From Anthostomella pinea (Eukaryota; Ascomycota; Sordariomycetes; Xylariales; Xylariaceae), in NCBI GenBank assembly GCA_963556695.1, contig CAUWAG010000004.1:1178001-1242000 (forward strand): DNA of 64,000 nucleotides, given 5' to 3'. Positions 44,852-56,119 of this stretch are shown piece by piece (position 1 is the stretch's first letter; the number at the start of each line of letters is the position of its first letter). The position numbers and the translations under genes were made by a program. A model generated the notes under the pieces. The model saw only the letters and a list, made by a program, of their open reading frames with translations. It was not told the DNA's origin and did no database searches.

Positions 44852-47533
44852 CTAGAAAACAGGGGCGCTATTGACCAAGTAAGAGAATGCAGCAGCACCA
44901 CCCAAAGCAACACAGGCTGCGGCTTGGGCAAGGCGTAGTCTTTTCGATGGACGGACGTCGTTCTGCTCACCATGGGCAGCGGCGAGCTCTGGCAGTGCCT
45001 CCACAGATCTGACAGCATCCGACGCAACAAACTCAGCGGACATTCGTGCAGGTGTTCGTGTGGGTTGGAAGTGTCCTGGAGTAGCATCAGGCATTGGTTG
45101 CGAACAAGCACCTGTTCCCGCCCATGTGCCATCCGCACGCTTATATGAAGGAACTCTGAGCTCTGGAGCATCAAAAGCCTCCTCGAACGAACGCTTTGTG
45201 CCAACCACCTCTCGGAGTGAAGGGAGGGGAGGTGAAACAAGAGGTGCGGTGGGCTCCAGTTCGGGCATAGGTGATCTATCCCTCGGCTTCTCGGCCAGCT
45301 TGGGTTCGGCCATATGTAATTCATCCCTCGGCTCCTCGGCCAGGAGATCCTCGATAGGAAGACGACGAACTTTGTGATCCGCCTTCACTCCTGTCGCCAG
45401 TTTACTCTGCTGGAAGGTATACGCGCTGGTCATATCGAGCTCGGGACTTTCCTGTCTGTTCACCTGGACGGAGACAAGATCTTCGGTGTGCGGGTTGTTT
45501 ATGAACTTCTCTCCGGCTGCCGACCAGGCAGATTCTTCGGTGCTGTTCGACTTCGTCAATTGCACTGTGTTGGGGGCGGGAGCCTCGAAAACGGCTTTGG
45601 CAGCAATGTCTCCGGCTTCGGTGGAGATCGTCATGGCCAGCGGTGGTCCAGTCTCAGTTGGTGTCTGCCGTGAGTCGCGGGGGACAGCAGTGGTGCCATC
45701 AGGGACGAAGGCCAAAGTGTCTCGAATGGCCGACATCGGAACCGAAGCGTCATTATGACTGGCAACTGCGCGGTTGTTCTCTCTAGCCTCAAAGTATTGG
45801 AATTTCCCTGTCTTCTCGCCGAGAGCTTGGGCTCTGAAAGTGCTGGGCTCCTGGCTGAGCACTGGCTGGCTCTTGAACATGGCAGCGTCAGAGGGGCTTG
45901 GGGCTCTGGCTGCATTAAACAGGCCGAAAGGGTAGGCCGTAGATGCCGAATCCCCGGAAGTCTGAGCACCGGCCGACTTTGAATCGATCTCTTTGTTGGC
46001 CGAGGGCGGAGGCGATGAAGACGGAGGCGACTCGGGAGACGACTCCTTCTCGACATACGGGTCGTTCATTTCTTCACTAGAGGATGAGTCGCCGTCCTCA
46101 TCGTATGGAGTGCGCTGGAGGCCTATGATGAAGTGAGTACTTGTAGTAACGGACTCGACAGAAAACCTAGACTCACTGTCTTCATCCTCTTCCTCGAAAC
46201 CATCCATGCCGTATTCATCGCCCAGCTCAGATGCCAGCTCAGATGCCAGCTCAGATTCTTCACTATTCTCTTGGCCATCACCACTGATTTCACTCATATC
46301 ATCAGCAGAATCATCTGAAACCTGGCTTGAGTCATCAATATCTGGGAACTCGTCTCCGCAACCGGTCTCGTCGGGATAATCAGAGGCCATCTCCTCCTCG
46401 TCCGAAGATTGATCCGAAGGGGCAAAGAAGAGGCCTTGCCGACCATCTACAATGGGTCCTGAGACGAAATCGTGACGTCTGAGCTGAGAAATAGACAGGT
46501 CATTAAGGAGCACAGGATCAGATGTTCCATCAGCGGGGAAGTGCGGGACTATTGCTTCCGTATCGGCGTCGGAGTCATGGTCAGGCTCCGAAGTCAAGTC
46601 GATGAAGTCGGAGAGGATGGCGTTGCCAGTCGTCATGCTCGATGGTAGCTCTGGATCAGGAGATGCGTCCACATCTTCCACAGTAAGGTCGATGGAAAAG
46701 CGGCGAAGGCCCTGTGCGTCGGGGGTCGACTGTTGACCGAGACGAGACGTCGAGTGCAGGTGGGTAATGTCTTTGACGTCGTCACTGTCGCCAATGTCTT
46801 CCTCGCTTATGTATTCGTCTTCGTCTTCATCGATATCGTCTGGCACCATGAAGACCATGCTCGTAGGCTTCGATTCCCTAATCGACGGTTAGTATTGAAC
46901 TACCGTACACGCATTGTGAAGCTTACTTGTATCTCTTCTCCTCCATCAGGAAGTCGACAGCGCAGGGGTCGAACTTCTGGTTGGATCTGAAGATGCGAAT
47001 TCCGAATCGAAGGATATCGCCGTTGGACAGCTGAATAGTCTCGCCCTTGGGGAGTTCAACTTCCTTGTTGAGACCGTCGTTCGCAGTGATGTATGTACCG
47101 TGAAGCGCCTTGGTTTCCTTGTAAAAGACAGTCTAGGTAGCCAGGGGTCAGTGCATTCCGACCAAGATGACACGGGGAAGCGGTGGAAGATTGGGGTGGG
47201 TACATTTGGATTGGTATCGAAGTTGGCGAATATCTCGGCGTGGTTGCGGGACATGACAGGGCTGTCAAACCAGGCGTTGTCTTGGGCGGGCACGAAACCC
47301 TTGGTAGCGATCTTGGAGGCTCGGCCGATTCGGACAGACGGGGAGTCACGAGTGAGTACGAGTCGTCGCGAGTGTACGGAACTGGGAATGCGTGATGACA
47401 GAGTAACGATTACTTTGGGCACGGCGAGGATGGTTAGCAATGGGCAGTTTGAGTGATGGGAACGCAAACAGGAGAAACACCTACCTGCACCCTCGGTCTC
47501 CTCCTGGTTGATGGCGCAGCCGGGCGTCGACAT
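44852..47533 (-). CDS. FHA-domain, acidic, C-terminally anchored protein
   Basis: Five exons on the minus strand: 47533-47485, 47412-47204, 47132-46927, 46877-46177 and 46122-44852, giving 811 residues. The last intron (46123-46176, 54 nt) is open in frame, so retention would also be readable. The FHA phosphothreonine-binding domain spans about residues 20-130: VRIGRASK, FDSPVMSRNHAEIF, LHGTYITANDG, LSNGDILRFG, i.e. the R, SRNH and NG signature. A very acidic region follows (DEDEDEYISEEDIGDSDD), then a long S/T/P/E-rich disordered part. The end (KRLRLAQAAACVALGGAAAFSYLV, then seven residues) looks like a tail anchor. FHA plus tail anchor is the layout of SLMAP/Far9-type STRIPAK subunits, but I see no long coiled coil, so that identity is only a possibility. 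Confidence 0.82.
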
Positions 47534-49728
47534 GTTGCGTAGCGCAGGCGATTGACTCTTAGTACCTGTGATTGTTATGATTGTGGAGGAGGACCGGAGG
47601 GGTTATAAGGGAATGTAGGTTTATGGTTCCCTCGACCGTAGCCAGTGAGAGTGTTGTTGCAGACAAGGTTTGGATGGGTGGTGGTTGAGGCTTGGAGAGG
47701 GGAAAGTGTGAGTAAGTGACGGCAAGGCGGCCGGATGGGCTGGATGGATGCGAACCTTCCTTGGGGAGGCTTAAGGTTAGTTCAGGTGCTGCTGTCGACT
47801 CTGGCTGTGCTGTAAGTGCAGGTTGCAGGTGCACATGTGGTGGTGAGTGGGATGGTGGGAGGTGGGAGGTAGGTGCCAACGCCAGTTGGGGCAGGGGTAG
47901 ATAGGTAGGTAGAGTGTAACTACGTGTACCCGGCTGGCTGTACCTTAGGTACTTAAGAAGAGGTAGGCTCCGATCTCTTGTTGGAATAGCGGTCTATAAG
48001 GCAATTGAAAGACAGCTGGAGAGGGAATGGTCACTTTTGAAATGAAGACCACAAGCTCTTCTTTCTGCCCTTTGCACTTCAAGTTCGTTATCACGTCGGG
48101 TTTATCATTCAAGGCATCCTCAAGACGAAACACGACCCGGGAGACAGCCTGTGACAGCACCAGGCAGAAGGGTTCTGATAAGCGCCTTATCACCGCACCC
48201 CACCTTGAAATGACGGTATGTGGATGATGACAACGAAGTCGACCAGGCAGATAAGGCTCTCTCCCCAACGTCAGCCTAGATGGATCAAAGTGTACCTTTG
48301 CTTCAAGGGCTGCAAGGACCGGGAGGATCGGGGTGAAAAGAACGATTGCTGCTTTCATGAATGAGGCTGCTTTGACGATTGCTTCAAGACCTCAGTCACC
48401 CTGTTGGCAGGCCCGACGTTGGTTGGAGCTCTTATCTAAAGTGCACGCCAGCGATAAGCTTGCAGGTTCCAGGGATCGGGGAGGCCTAGCAGGTCGAAAT
48501 AGGCGGGACAGGCGGGGTGGTGGGGCTGTGACTTGTGACTTGTCTGCGCCAACACTCATCAAGAGGCCATCCAACATTCAATGTTACAGCAGGTGATGAA
48601 GGCAATCCAACCCACATAAAACCTACCTTAAGGTTGGTATGCTTCATCAATGCTTCATGTTATACATACTCAATATATCCCGATGCCTACATCACGGTAG
48701 GGAGCTACACGATATGCCCTCGGTGCATGTTATGAGCAACAGAACTCAGTAACCACTACTTACGCCAGCCTTGACAAGGTGACAAACCTCCTGGCGAGTC
48801 CTGGGCTGCCTGTCCGGTTCATGTTGCGTCTTGATCACAACAAACAGACGGGACCACCCCGCTCCGACCTTTAATATTATTAGAACAAACTGAAGTCAGC
48901 TGAACTGAACACTCGTACATCACAGGTGGAGGAATGAGCGGTGTCTATACCGATCAGGTAGTATGATTATGGGCAGTCAGTCAGTTGGCAGTTGGTCACT
49001 TGAAATGATATCTTTCTGCGGTGTCCGCTCGCACCCGGTCTGTACCTAGGTAGGTATTACCTGGTATTGCGCTGTGAGTCACCCATGTCGACCTCCCATC
49101 CATTTCCCTTTCCCTGGGCGCATCATCGCACGATTGACGATTGACCCGGGGAAGCCCCACCCCGCTGCTGATGGACGTGGACAGTGGACTCTTTAAGGCC
49201 TGAAGCGGGGCTTGTGACAGCGGCGGCCCCTCCAGTCTGCCCCTCTGCCCCTCAGGTTGCATCATCATCCGCTTCCGTCGAGGGTTGGTCCATTCTCTAT
49301 TTGCCATACCTTATTCCATTCTCCATCAGTCCATCTCTATTGCCGAGAGACCTGTACTTGGAGAAATTCTCGTGCGCCTATCGAATTTTACTTCTACCTT
49401 TTTAAAATCCATCACCCATTCACCACAACGCCGCCACCACAAAGCCTATCGTTCTTACACAATCAGAACAATAGTCATCTGCCCACTGTACAAAAGAGTA
49501 TTTCTTTCGGAGACTACTCTATTGCACTTAAGGCTTGTGTCCGCGGCCTACTTCGAGCCATCCCCATGGACTTTTTGTCGCAGAACATCCCATCGACATT
49601 ACACTACTTGCATAGCAGAACCAAGACCTGAGACAAGCTTTGCCTACCTACTCGCCGACAACCAGTCGCAACACTTACTTCGCCAGACCTGGCTTACAGA
49701 AGAATTTACACACGAACAACAACGAAAG
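47534..49728. other. Divergent intergenic region between FHA and IFRD genes
   Basis: About 2.2 kb between two divergent start codons; both promoters must lie here. No gene supported. The frame of the IFRD gene is open back to 49285, but that extension (phenylalanine/tyrosine/histidine-rich, HSLFAIPYSILHQSI) is unlike the family and reads as 5' leader. Confidence 0.5.
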
Positions 49729-51036
49729 ATGCGCGATCTCCGGAAGAAGATTCTCCTCGAGAGCGGCAAGACCGTCTCCAAAAAGGCGCGCACGAGACCC
49801 GAGTCCGCGCTCGCTACGCCGGGCGGATCGCCAGCTGCCTCTCGCGTTGGCTCTCGAGTCAACAGTCGATATGCCTCCGACGAAGAAGACCCCAGTGACG
49901 ACGACTACGACGACAGTCTGGCCAGCTCCATGATCAACTCCGAAGAGGGCGACGAAGCTGCAACGCCTTTGGCGAGCTGGACAGACCGGCTACGCGACCG
50001 CATTACCGAGCTGTTGGACCGTAAGCGCAGTAGTGCGAAGGGGCGAGAGAACAGCTTGGACGCATATACGCATTTGATCCGACACCATTGCGCGACCGAG
50101 GAGATCGAGAACCATTTCAATGAACTTGTTCCAGCGCTGCTGAGGAGTATACGTGGTGGAAGCAACAGCGACGAGACCCTAGCAGCGATAAAGGCCTTGA
50201 CGGTGACCATTCTTTCCACCGAGTCCGAGACAGTCTACGATCATGTCTATTCGAGTTTGAAGGGCGTCTGTCAGGACTCGGACGAAGCGTCCGTCAAGGT
50301 GGAGGCCATCGAAGCCATGGGCGTAGCGACAATGTGCGGCGGTGGATCTGTCACGGCCGCAGAGGAGCTGATGGAATTCTTGGTCGAGATCATCGAGAGT
50401 GACGGGCACAGCATCGAAGCTGGGGACAACGGACCTACCGTGGCTGCAGCATTGAGCACTTGGGGATTTGTCGCGAGCAATCTTGACGATTTGCAAGATC
50501 AAAGCGAAGAGGCACTGCAGGCATTTACCGATCAACTCGATAGCAGCGATGTTGAAGTCCAGATTGCTGCCGGTGCCAACATTGCTTTGATCTTCGAAGC
50601 AGCGCGCGAGTACGAAGAGGAGACTGAAGAAACGTGGAACCTCCAATACGACCAGCACAAACTCTTGCAACGAATGACTGCGCTTACCAGGGAATCCTCC
50701 AAGTCGATATCGAAGCAGGACCGGAAGCTTCTCCACGCGAGTTTCAACAGTGTCCTGACCTCTCTAGAGCAAGGCAAGGGGCCCGGGTACTCGACGGCAC
50801 GACGGATGGCCAGCAATCCCCACGCGGGTGGCAGCAAGGCGGACTTCAATGACGAGTACAAAGAGTACGGTTACCGACAGAAGATCCGGATTCACAACAT
50901 CAGCATGATCATCGATACGTGGTCACTGTCTGCGCGGGTGGAAATGCTCAAGTCTATCCTGGGAGGTGGTCTGGGAATCCATTACATGGGCAACCCTGTG
51001 GTCAAGGACTTGCTGAGCAGTGCACAGGTCGAGTAG
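49729..51036 (+). CDS. Interferon-related developmental regulator (IFRD) family protein
   Basis: A 435-residue single-exon protein. Start chosen at ATG 49729 because the product begins MRDLRKKILLESGKTVSKKA, the usual fungal IFRD opening; the in-frame upstream extension is discarded. Residues 30-80 are acidic and serine-rich (ASDEEDPSDDDYDDS). The IFRD domain of helical repeats follows (RLRDRITELLDRKRSSAKGRE, LVPALLRSIRGGSNSDE, ALSTWGFVASNLDD). The C-terminal IFRD_C-like segment is near 385-420 (EYKEYGYRQKIRIHNISMII). Animal and plant IFRD proteins have been tied to transcriptional co-regulation and to ribosome binding under stress; the fungal role is not settled to my knowledge. Confidence 0.9.
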   Translation: MRDLRKKILLESGKTVSKKARTRPESALATPGGSPAASRVGSRVNSRYASDEEDPSDDDYDDSLASSMINSEEGDEAATPLASWTDRLRDRITELLDRKRSSAKGRENSLDAYTHLIRHHCATEEIENHFNELVPALLRSIRGGSNSDETLAAIKALTVTILSTESETVYDHVYSSLKGVCQDSDEASVKVEAIEAMGVATMCGGGSVTAAEELMEFLVEIIESDGHSIEAGDNGPTVAAALSTWGFVASNLDDLQDQSEEALQAFTDQLDSSDVEVQIAAGANIALIFEAAREYEEETEETWNLQYDQHKLLQRMTALTRESSKSISKQDRKLLHASFNSVLTSLEQGKGPGYSTARRMASNPHAGGSKADFNDEYKEYGYRQKIRIHNISMIIDTWSLSARVEMLKSILGGGLGIHYMGNPVVKDLLSSAQVE

Positions 51037-52841
51037 TGAGTACACCCCGATTTCTCGTTCTACCCGAGCGTACCAAGCTGTTCCCTGTCTTGATCCCCTC
51101 GTGTTGGGAACCTCCTTCAATTGGAACTTGGCCCCGGCAACATTCGATACTAAGCCAGTTTGTTCGAAGGGATAAATACTGACCGCATAACTGTAGTGTA
51201 TCCGCCCCTAAAAAGGACGTGCGAGACGACGACCTTCCGAAGAAGAATCGTGGAGGAAAGGCGGCTAGAGGAGCTGGTTTCTGACAGCCGAATCCGACAC
51301 ATCACTTCATTCTTGTACATACCTACCTTCTATACGGGTCATGAGGAGTCATATTTGGGCCTTGCGTGGTCAGCGGCTAGGATTGCCTTCCTCGTTTCAG
51401 CATGACTTTGCTATGGGATACCCGTTTTCTTTGATTCCGAAGGGCGTCGGCATTGCTGCATTACTCTCCTCACACAGGAGGAACACGTAGTTATATCATA
51501 TGACCTGCAGTACACGCCTATTGCTCTCTTCCTTATAATCAATGATGCCTTTCTCTCTACCATATGTGTTCACAAGAGCCCACGATTGACAATTGCTGCC
51601 TGATCTAAGACGAGTCAGGGAGTGATCGAAGCCACCTTTGGTCGCTCTGGGTCTCGTTTTTCTCTTAGGTAGGAGCCAATGCTAATGTCTTGGCTCCTAC
51701 TTGTAACTACCTCCTTGGGGGACTTGACGCGTTCTACTAGCTTCGGTTCCGCGAAGTCACGTGTGAACCAGCATTAGACATTTTATAGCTGCACCTACGG
51801 GAGCGGAACATACAGTTTACACACAGTGCCAATACAGTGGGCGTAATATAGCAGTCTGCATCGGTTTAAGGTCAAGTGGTGGATTAAATAACTCTTACGA
51901 CATCTTAATACAAACTTGGCAGGTCTCTATCAGTCCGACACTCCTGATGCAGTGTCGCTGGCAGACTGTCTACAGTTTGGAGATCATAAATCTACCATGC
52001 GTTTCCGGCACATCTACACGTACACTTCACACGCTACAACCCCCTTTAGGCTACACGACAGCTGAGCCAGATCTGAGAGGCTAACGCCTTCTTCCCCCAA
52101 TATAAGCACGTCTCACAATTAGGTAGGTAGCTCTTCTATCCACACAGCCCCTCTGTCCATTCAGCCGTAGCCTTTACACATATGAGATATTACGCCCCCA
52201 ACCGACAAGGCAGGGGCGAGTGAAAGTCCGCAGCTTCAGCTCGAGATTTCGTGAAACCAAACCTCATGGCATATACCCATTCGATTGGTGGCTGCAGATC
52301 ATTGGTTCATTGCAGTGGCTTACCGTATAGGCTTACAAATGAAAGTGCAGAACGGAAGATGACATGGTGGGCGGCGGCAGGCACGGCACCCTTTCTTCAG
52401 GAGGCCTGCCCCCCAATTCTCCGAAGGCTGAGCAAGTCGTCCTCGCCCATCATGTTCTTTCTCTTTTTGGAGCAAAATCAACAGCTCAAATGGAAACGCG
52501 ACGAATAACCTGTCCAAATTCATGTAAAATGACAAGCGACTATTAGGCCCAGACCAGAGCAGAGCAGCAGGATTGTCATACGAAGTAGTCCTGAGACTAC
52601 CCCTTGTCGCTACTACTCGCCGGGATCCAGACCATCTCGAGCCATCAAGATCAGGTCCTGGAGTGCGAGTACGATCCTTGCAACCCAGAGCATCCACGCG
52701 GTCTCGCTAACGTCTCCCAGGATAATCTTGACTCGTTTCTTCGCCTCACGCGAGCTGGTCTTATATCCCTACGTCGATATTATCTGGTCTAGCAGTATCT
52801 GATAAACTGGGACCCCGAAGCCCGTCAGCTCCTCCAATAGC
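51037..52841. other. Intergenic, no gene seen
   Basis: About 1.8 kb of mixed composition with only short open frames; none has recognisable content. Confidence 0.45.
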
Positions 52842-54092
52842 ATGACGACGACAGCACGTGCGAATCTCGGTCCCCTGACCGCGCCGTTCACGTATCCCGC
52901 GAGTTGCACGGTAGCGGTCCAGGCCTGTTCGACCTGCGGCACGTTCTGGCAGGCGCAGACCTGCAGCGACAATGCGGCCAACACGCAGGGTGTCCAGGAC
53001 AACGCCGCGTGCTGGCCTCCGCGCGACAACGCGGCTATAGCGACTGAGGTGGCGTTCGGTGGATGGGGGTTCTACTCCCCTGGGCTGTCTTGTCCCGTGG
53101 GGTTTGCTACGGCTGTATGTAACCTACCACTGGAGTCATCTTCCTTCCTTCCCCTTTTAGGTACTGAAGAGCTCCTAAGATGTTGCGCGAGCATGCTATT
53201 GGGGGTTTGTAACCCATCGAATAAGAGGAGTTGCTGACTCCAGTCGTCACAGTGTAGTGCAACCGCCAACGTGGCCGGCGGGACTTCGTTCCAGTTCCCA
53301 CTCGAGGCGGGCGAGACAGGAGTGGGATGTTGTCCAACGTAAGTCGACTTCATGTCCCTAACTTAACTGCGGAAGGATATTCCTGGTGAGGCTTTTAACT
53401 GACAGGGCCATCCGTCCAGCGGGTATTCTTGCAGTTATAAAGAGGCAGAAGGCCGCGGTCAAACATGCTATAGCGTCGCCGCGGGGAGCTCCTTTGCGGC
53501 TGCCAGCTGCTCTTCGGGGAAGACCATCGACTCCCGTTACTACGACTTGCCGGCTACGGTCACGTTCACTGATACCGCGGGCGACTCGTCAGTGACGGCG
53601 ATCAGCACCGTGATTGTCTTCGCACCGCTCTTCCAGCTGGTACACCAGGGCGCGGCGGACATGACACAAACATCATCGCAGAGCAGCTCAGCAACGCAAA
53701 GTGCGGTTTTAACCTTTTCCAGTTCGACAGGTGGTAGCTCTGCGAGCAGCTCTACCAGCTCGACTGCATCATCACAGCCATCCTCGAGTTCCGCTTCGAT
53801 CGCGACGACGGGTCTCTCGACCGGAGCGAAGGCCGGGATCGGGATCGGTGTCGGTATCGGAGCCCTGATCCTCCTAGCAGCGGCCGCAGCCCTGATCGTT
53901 CGACGGCGAAAGCGAAAAGGGGCGGCGCACGAGAGTGAAATCATGACGTCCGAACCGAAGCATCCGCACCCGTTGTATCCGCAGCTGGTCCCGCAGCACG
54001 TGCACCAGACACCGGCGGTGGAGCTGGAGACGCCGGCTACGGCGACGGAGATCGGGTCTTCTTATCATCAGGTTCCCGAGCTCCCGTCATGA
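52842..54092 (+). CDS. Cysteine-rich single-pass fungal membrane protein
   Basis: Exons 52842-53114, 53253-53338 and 53420-54092 (introns 138 and 81 nt), 343 residues. The second acceptor is placed at 53418-53419 rather than the nearer ag at 53404-53405, because only this gives GCCPTGYSC in frame, the pattern expected for this group. The ectodomain has about a dozen cysteines (CTVAVQACSTCGTFWQAQTC, GWGFYSPGLSCPVGFATAC, GCCPTGYSC). An IVFAPLFQLV strand precedes a long Ser/Thr stalk (STGGSSASSSTSSTASS), one transmembrane helix (about 256-280, IGIGVGIGALILLAAAAALIV) and RRRKRK. The tail is about 57 residues. No signal peptide precedes the ectodomain (MTTTARANLGPLTAPF); insertion would be by the internal helix unless an upstream exon is missed. 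Related unnamed proteins are common in Eurotiomycetes in my recollection. Function unknown; a cell-surface role is likely. Confidence 0.75.
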
Positions 54093-54528
54093 ACCTGGCT
54101 GGAAGGGATATTTATTGCTGTGGGGGTCTGTACTATAACAATCATGGAGTTGATACTGCATTTACACTTACTTGCCAATACCTGGATCCAAGCGACGAAG
54201 ACGGAAAGGGACCATTTGCAGATCTCAAGAACATCATGTATCAAGTACGGGAGGTAGTTGGCGGGGGTGGTAGATCTAGTTGTGTATGTAATCTTGTTAA
54301 TTTACTAATCATGGAAATATGAATGAGCCTTGAGGTTCCGAGCTGAGATCTTCTTGAGAGGTGGGATAAAGTTGACACACTGTGCTATCTGACGTGACAT
54401 GTACACAAGGCTACTGCCGTTCTCATTCGAAGTGTCGGTGCCCCGCTTCAGATCGCTACTACCTCCCACCAGAATCAGAGCTGCCGCCAGACAACCTGAA
54501 TGTACATTTCCGACGACCACGTTCCCAA

Positions 54529-54618
54529 CCACCGTCGTGTATGTCCATGCGTACATTCTTAAATAGCGTATGAATCGGGGCTATTTTAGAATGTACGCAT
54601 GGACATACACGACGGTGG
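54529..54618. repeat. Long hairpin, 38-bp arms and 14-nt loop
   Basis: Left arm 54529-54566 and right arm 54581-54618 are reverse complements with one mismatch (ttaaatag against ctattttag). The arm core is gtatgtccatgcgtacattc. No target duplication is evident at the outer ends. The right arm borders an AT-rich, RIP-like tract, so this may be the tip of a decayed foldback or MITE-like element. Confidence 0.7.
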
Positions 54619-54619
54619 A

Positions 54620-54920
54620 AGGATTTATATAATAATAGATAACTTAGCGAATATAAGCCGTAAAAATGAAAATAAAATTAATTCAAAAGCGCAATTTTTA
54701 GATGATTAGATATTAAAATTTATCATTAATAAAATACTTATCATTACCTTTATAAGCATATGAATCTTAATAACGCGACGATATATACTTGTATATTTTA
54801 ATAAACCTTTTTAATATGTTCTTTATTAGAATCTACGTATCTTATATATATAACGTTTATTCATATCTATTAAACTGGCTGTTTTATGGCTTGTTTTACC
54901 AAAAAGGCCGTTTTAAAAAA
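54620..54920. repeat. Short AT-rich RIP-like tract
   Basis: TA-rich, no coding content, bounded on both sides by the diverged inverted repeat described for this interval. Probably the decayed body of a small transposon. Confidence 0.5.
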
Positions 54921-55673
54921 AGTTTAGGAGGTGCCAGCGATTTGAAGTGGACCTGCTCCACTTGCGACACTTCGATTGAGAACGGCAGTACATGCAGAGA
55001 GCGCCCGAGACACGCAGGTATCAGTGCAACAAGGTAATCAGTCGATCTTTTCCCGTCCCCAGGGCAGAGCCCCGGCCTGACTCAGAAGCATCGGGGTAGA
55101 TCAGAAAGTTGATATGACAGGACTCTGCTGTTTCATGACTTTTTATGAATCGAGGGGTGTGAAGACTCGGGTAGAATTATGCAGCTGGGGCATTTCGAGA
55201 GCGACAGCAAGCGGTGTTCCTCTTTGGAAGTGAGCAGTGTATATAATAGCACTTTTCTTGGTCTTCATCTCATGAACCGGAGTGGGTCGGAAGTGATACG
55301 AAGATACGAAGTAGATTTTGACTCCTGTCAAGAGCAAGTTCGAATACATTGACGTACATACTATGCATGCAGGCGGTGGTAGTGGTATGCGGCGGCGAGC
55401 TGCGACGGCTGCAGGTTCGAGCAGAGCTCGTCGAGAGCTTTTGTATGCTGCCGCTACAGACGGGTAGGTACGTAGGACACATGCGGGGGGGTTAACGGAG
55501 TGAGGATTCGCCCAGTCGATCATGAGAAGGCTGATGAGTAATTGAGTACTGAGTTGTTAATATATGGGCTGATTTCTCTTGACCATAGGTGGGCAGCCTT
55601 GACTGCCAGGCACCCGGAGTTGGCATCCGGGCGTGTAGCCAGACTAGCAAGACATGGAGTCGAGCCACGAGAT

Positions 55674-55795
55674 ACTGGCATAAGCGCGATGCCGGTCCCG
55701 GGATATCATTACCTGTCGGCCAGAAGACACTGGCATCGCATGAGAAGTACGATGCCGGTCGTGGGATGTCATTACCTATCGGCCAGAACTAACCG
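55674..55795. repeat. Tandem duplication, about 55-60 bp unit, two copies
   Basis: Each unit runs actggcat...cgatgccggtc...gggat(a/g)tcattacct(g/a)tcggccagaa; the second copy starts at 55729 and has a short insertion (gagaagta). Non-coding as far as visible. Confidence 0.7.
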
Positions 55796-56066
55796 GCCGC
55801 CCCTCGGCCGCTTGTAGAGTGCGGTTGGAAATGCGCTATTGGCTGTCCGAGGTCGAGCTTGGATTTGTGCAGCTGGACCGGCTCGTGGCCCAACGGTGCG
55901 ATCCGAGAGGTCGCCTGGCAGCCTGGCTGTGTTCATGCTACGCCGCCCGGGTGTTGGGGGCTGTGTGTGGAAGAACCGCAGCGCAATGCATCTGCGGCGA
56001 GTTCGACTTCGTTACTGGATCGGTAGGACGCAGTCATTTTGCCACCGGCTTGTGGACAGTGAGGGT

Positions 56067-56119
56067 GCAGTGCAGTGCAAGTAACGCAGTGCAGTGCAAG
56101 TAACGCAGTGCAGTGGCAG
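56067..56119. repeat. 19-bp tandem repeat, 2.8 copies
   Basis: Unit gcagtgcagtgcaagtaac at 56067-56085 and 56086-56104, then a partial third copy. A related gcagtgcagtgcagtgcagc run occurs near 57494. Confidence 0.8.

Noticed and set aside
49285..49728. N-terminal extension of the IFRD protein
   Set aside because: Open by chance; composition unlike the family, whose members begin at the MRDLRKK position.
53339..53405. Nearer acceptor (53404-53405) for the second intron of the cysteine-rich membrane gene
   Set aside because: It joins out of frame with the GYSC exon; the acceptor at 53418-53419 restores the expected GCCPTGYSC.
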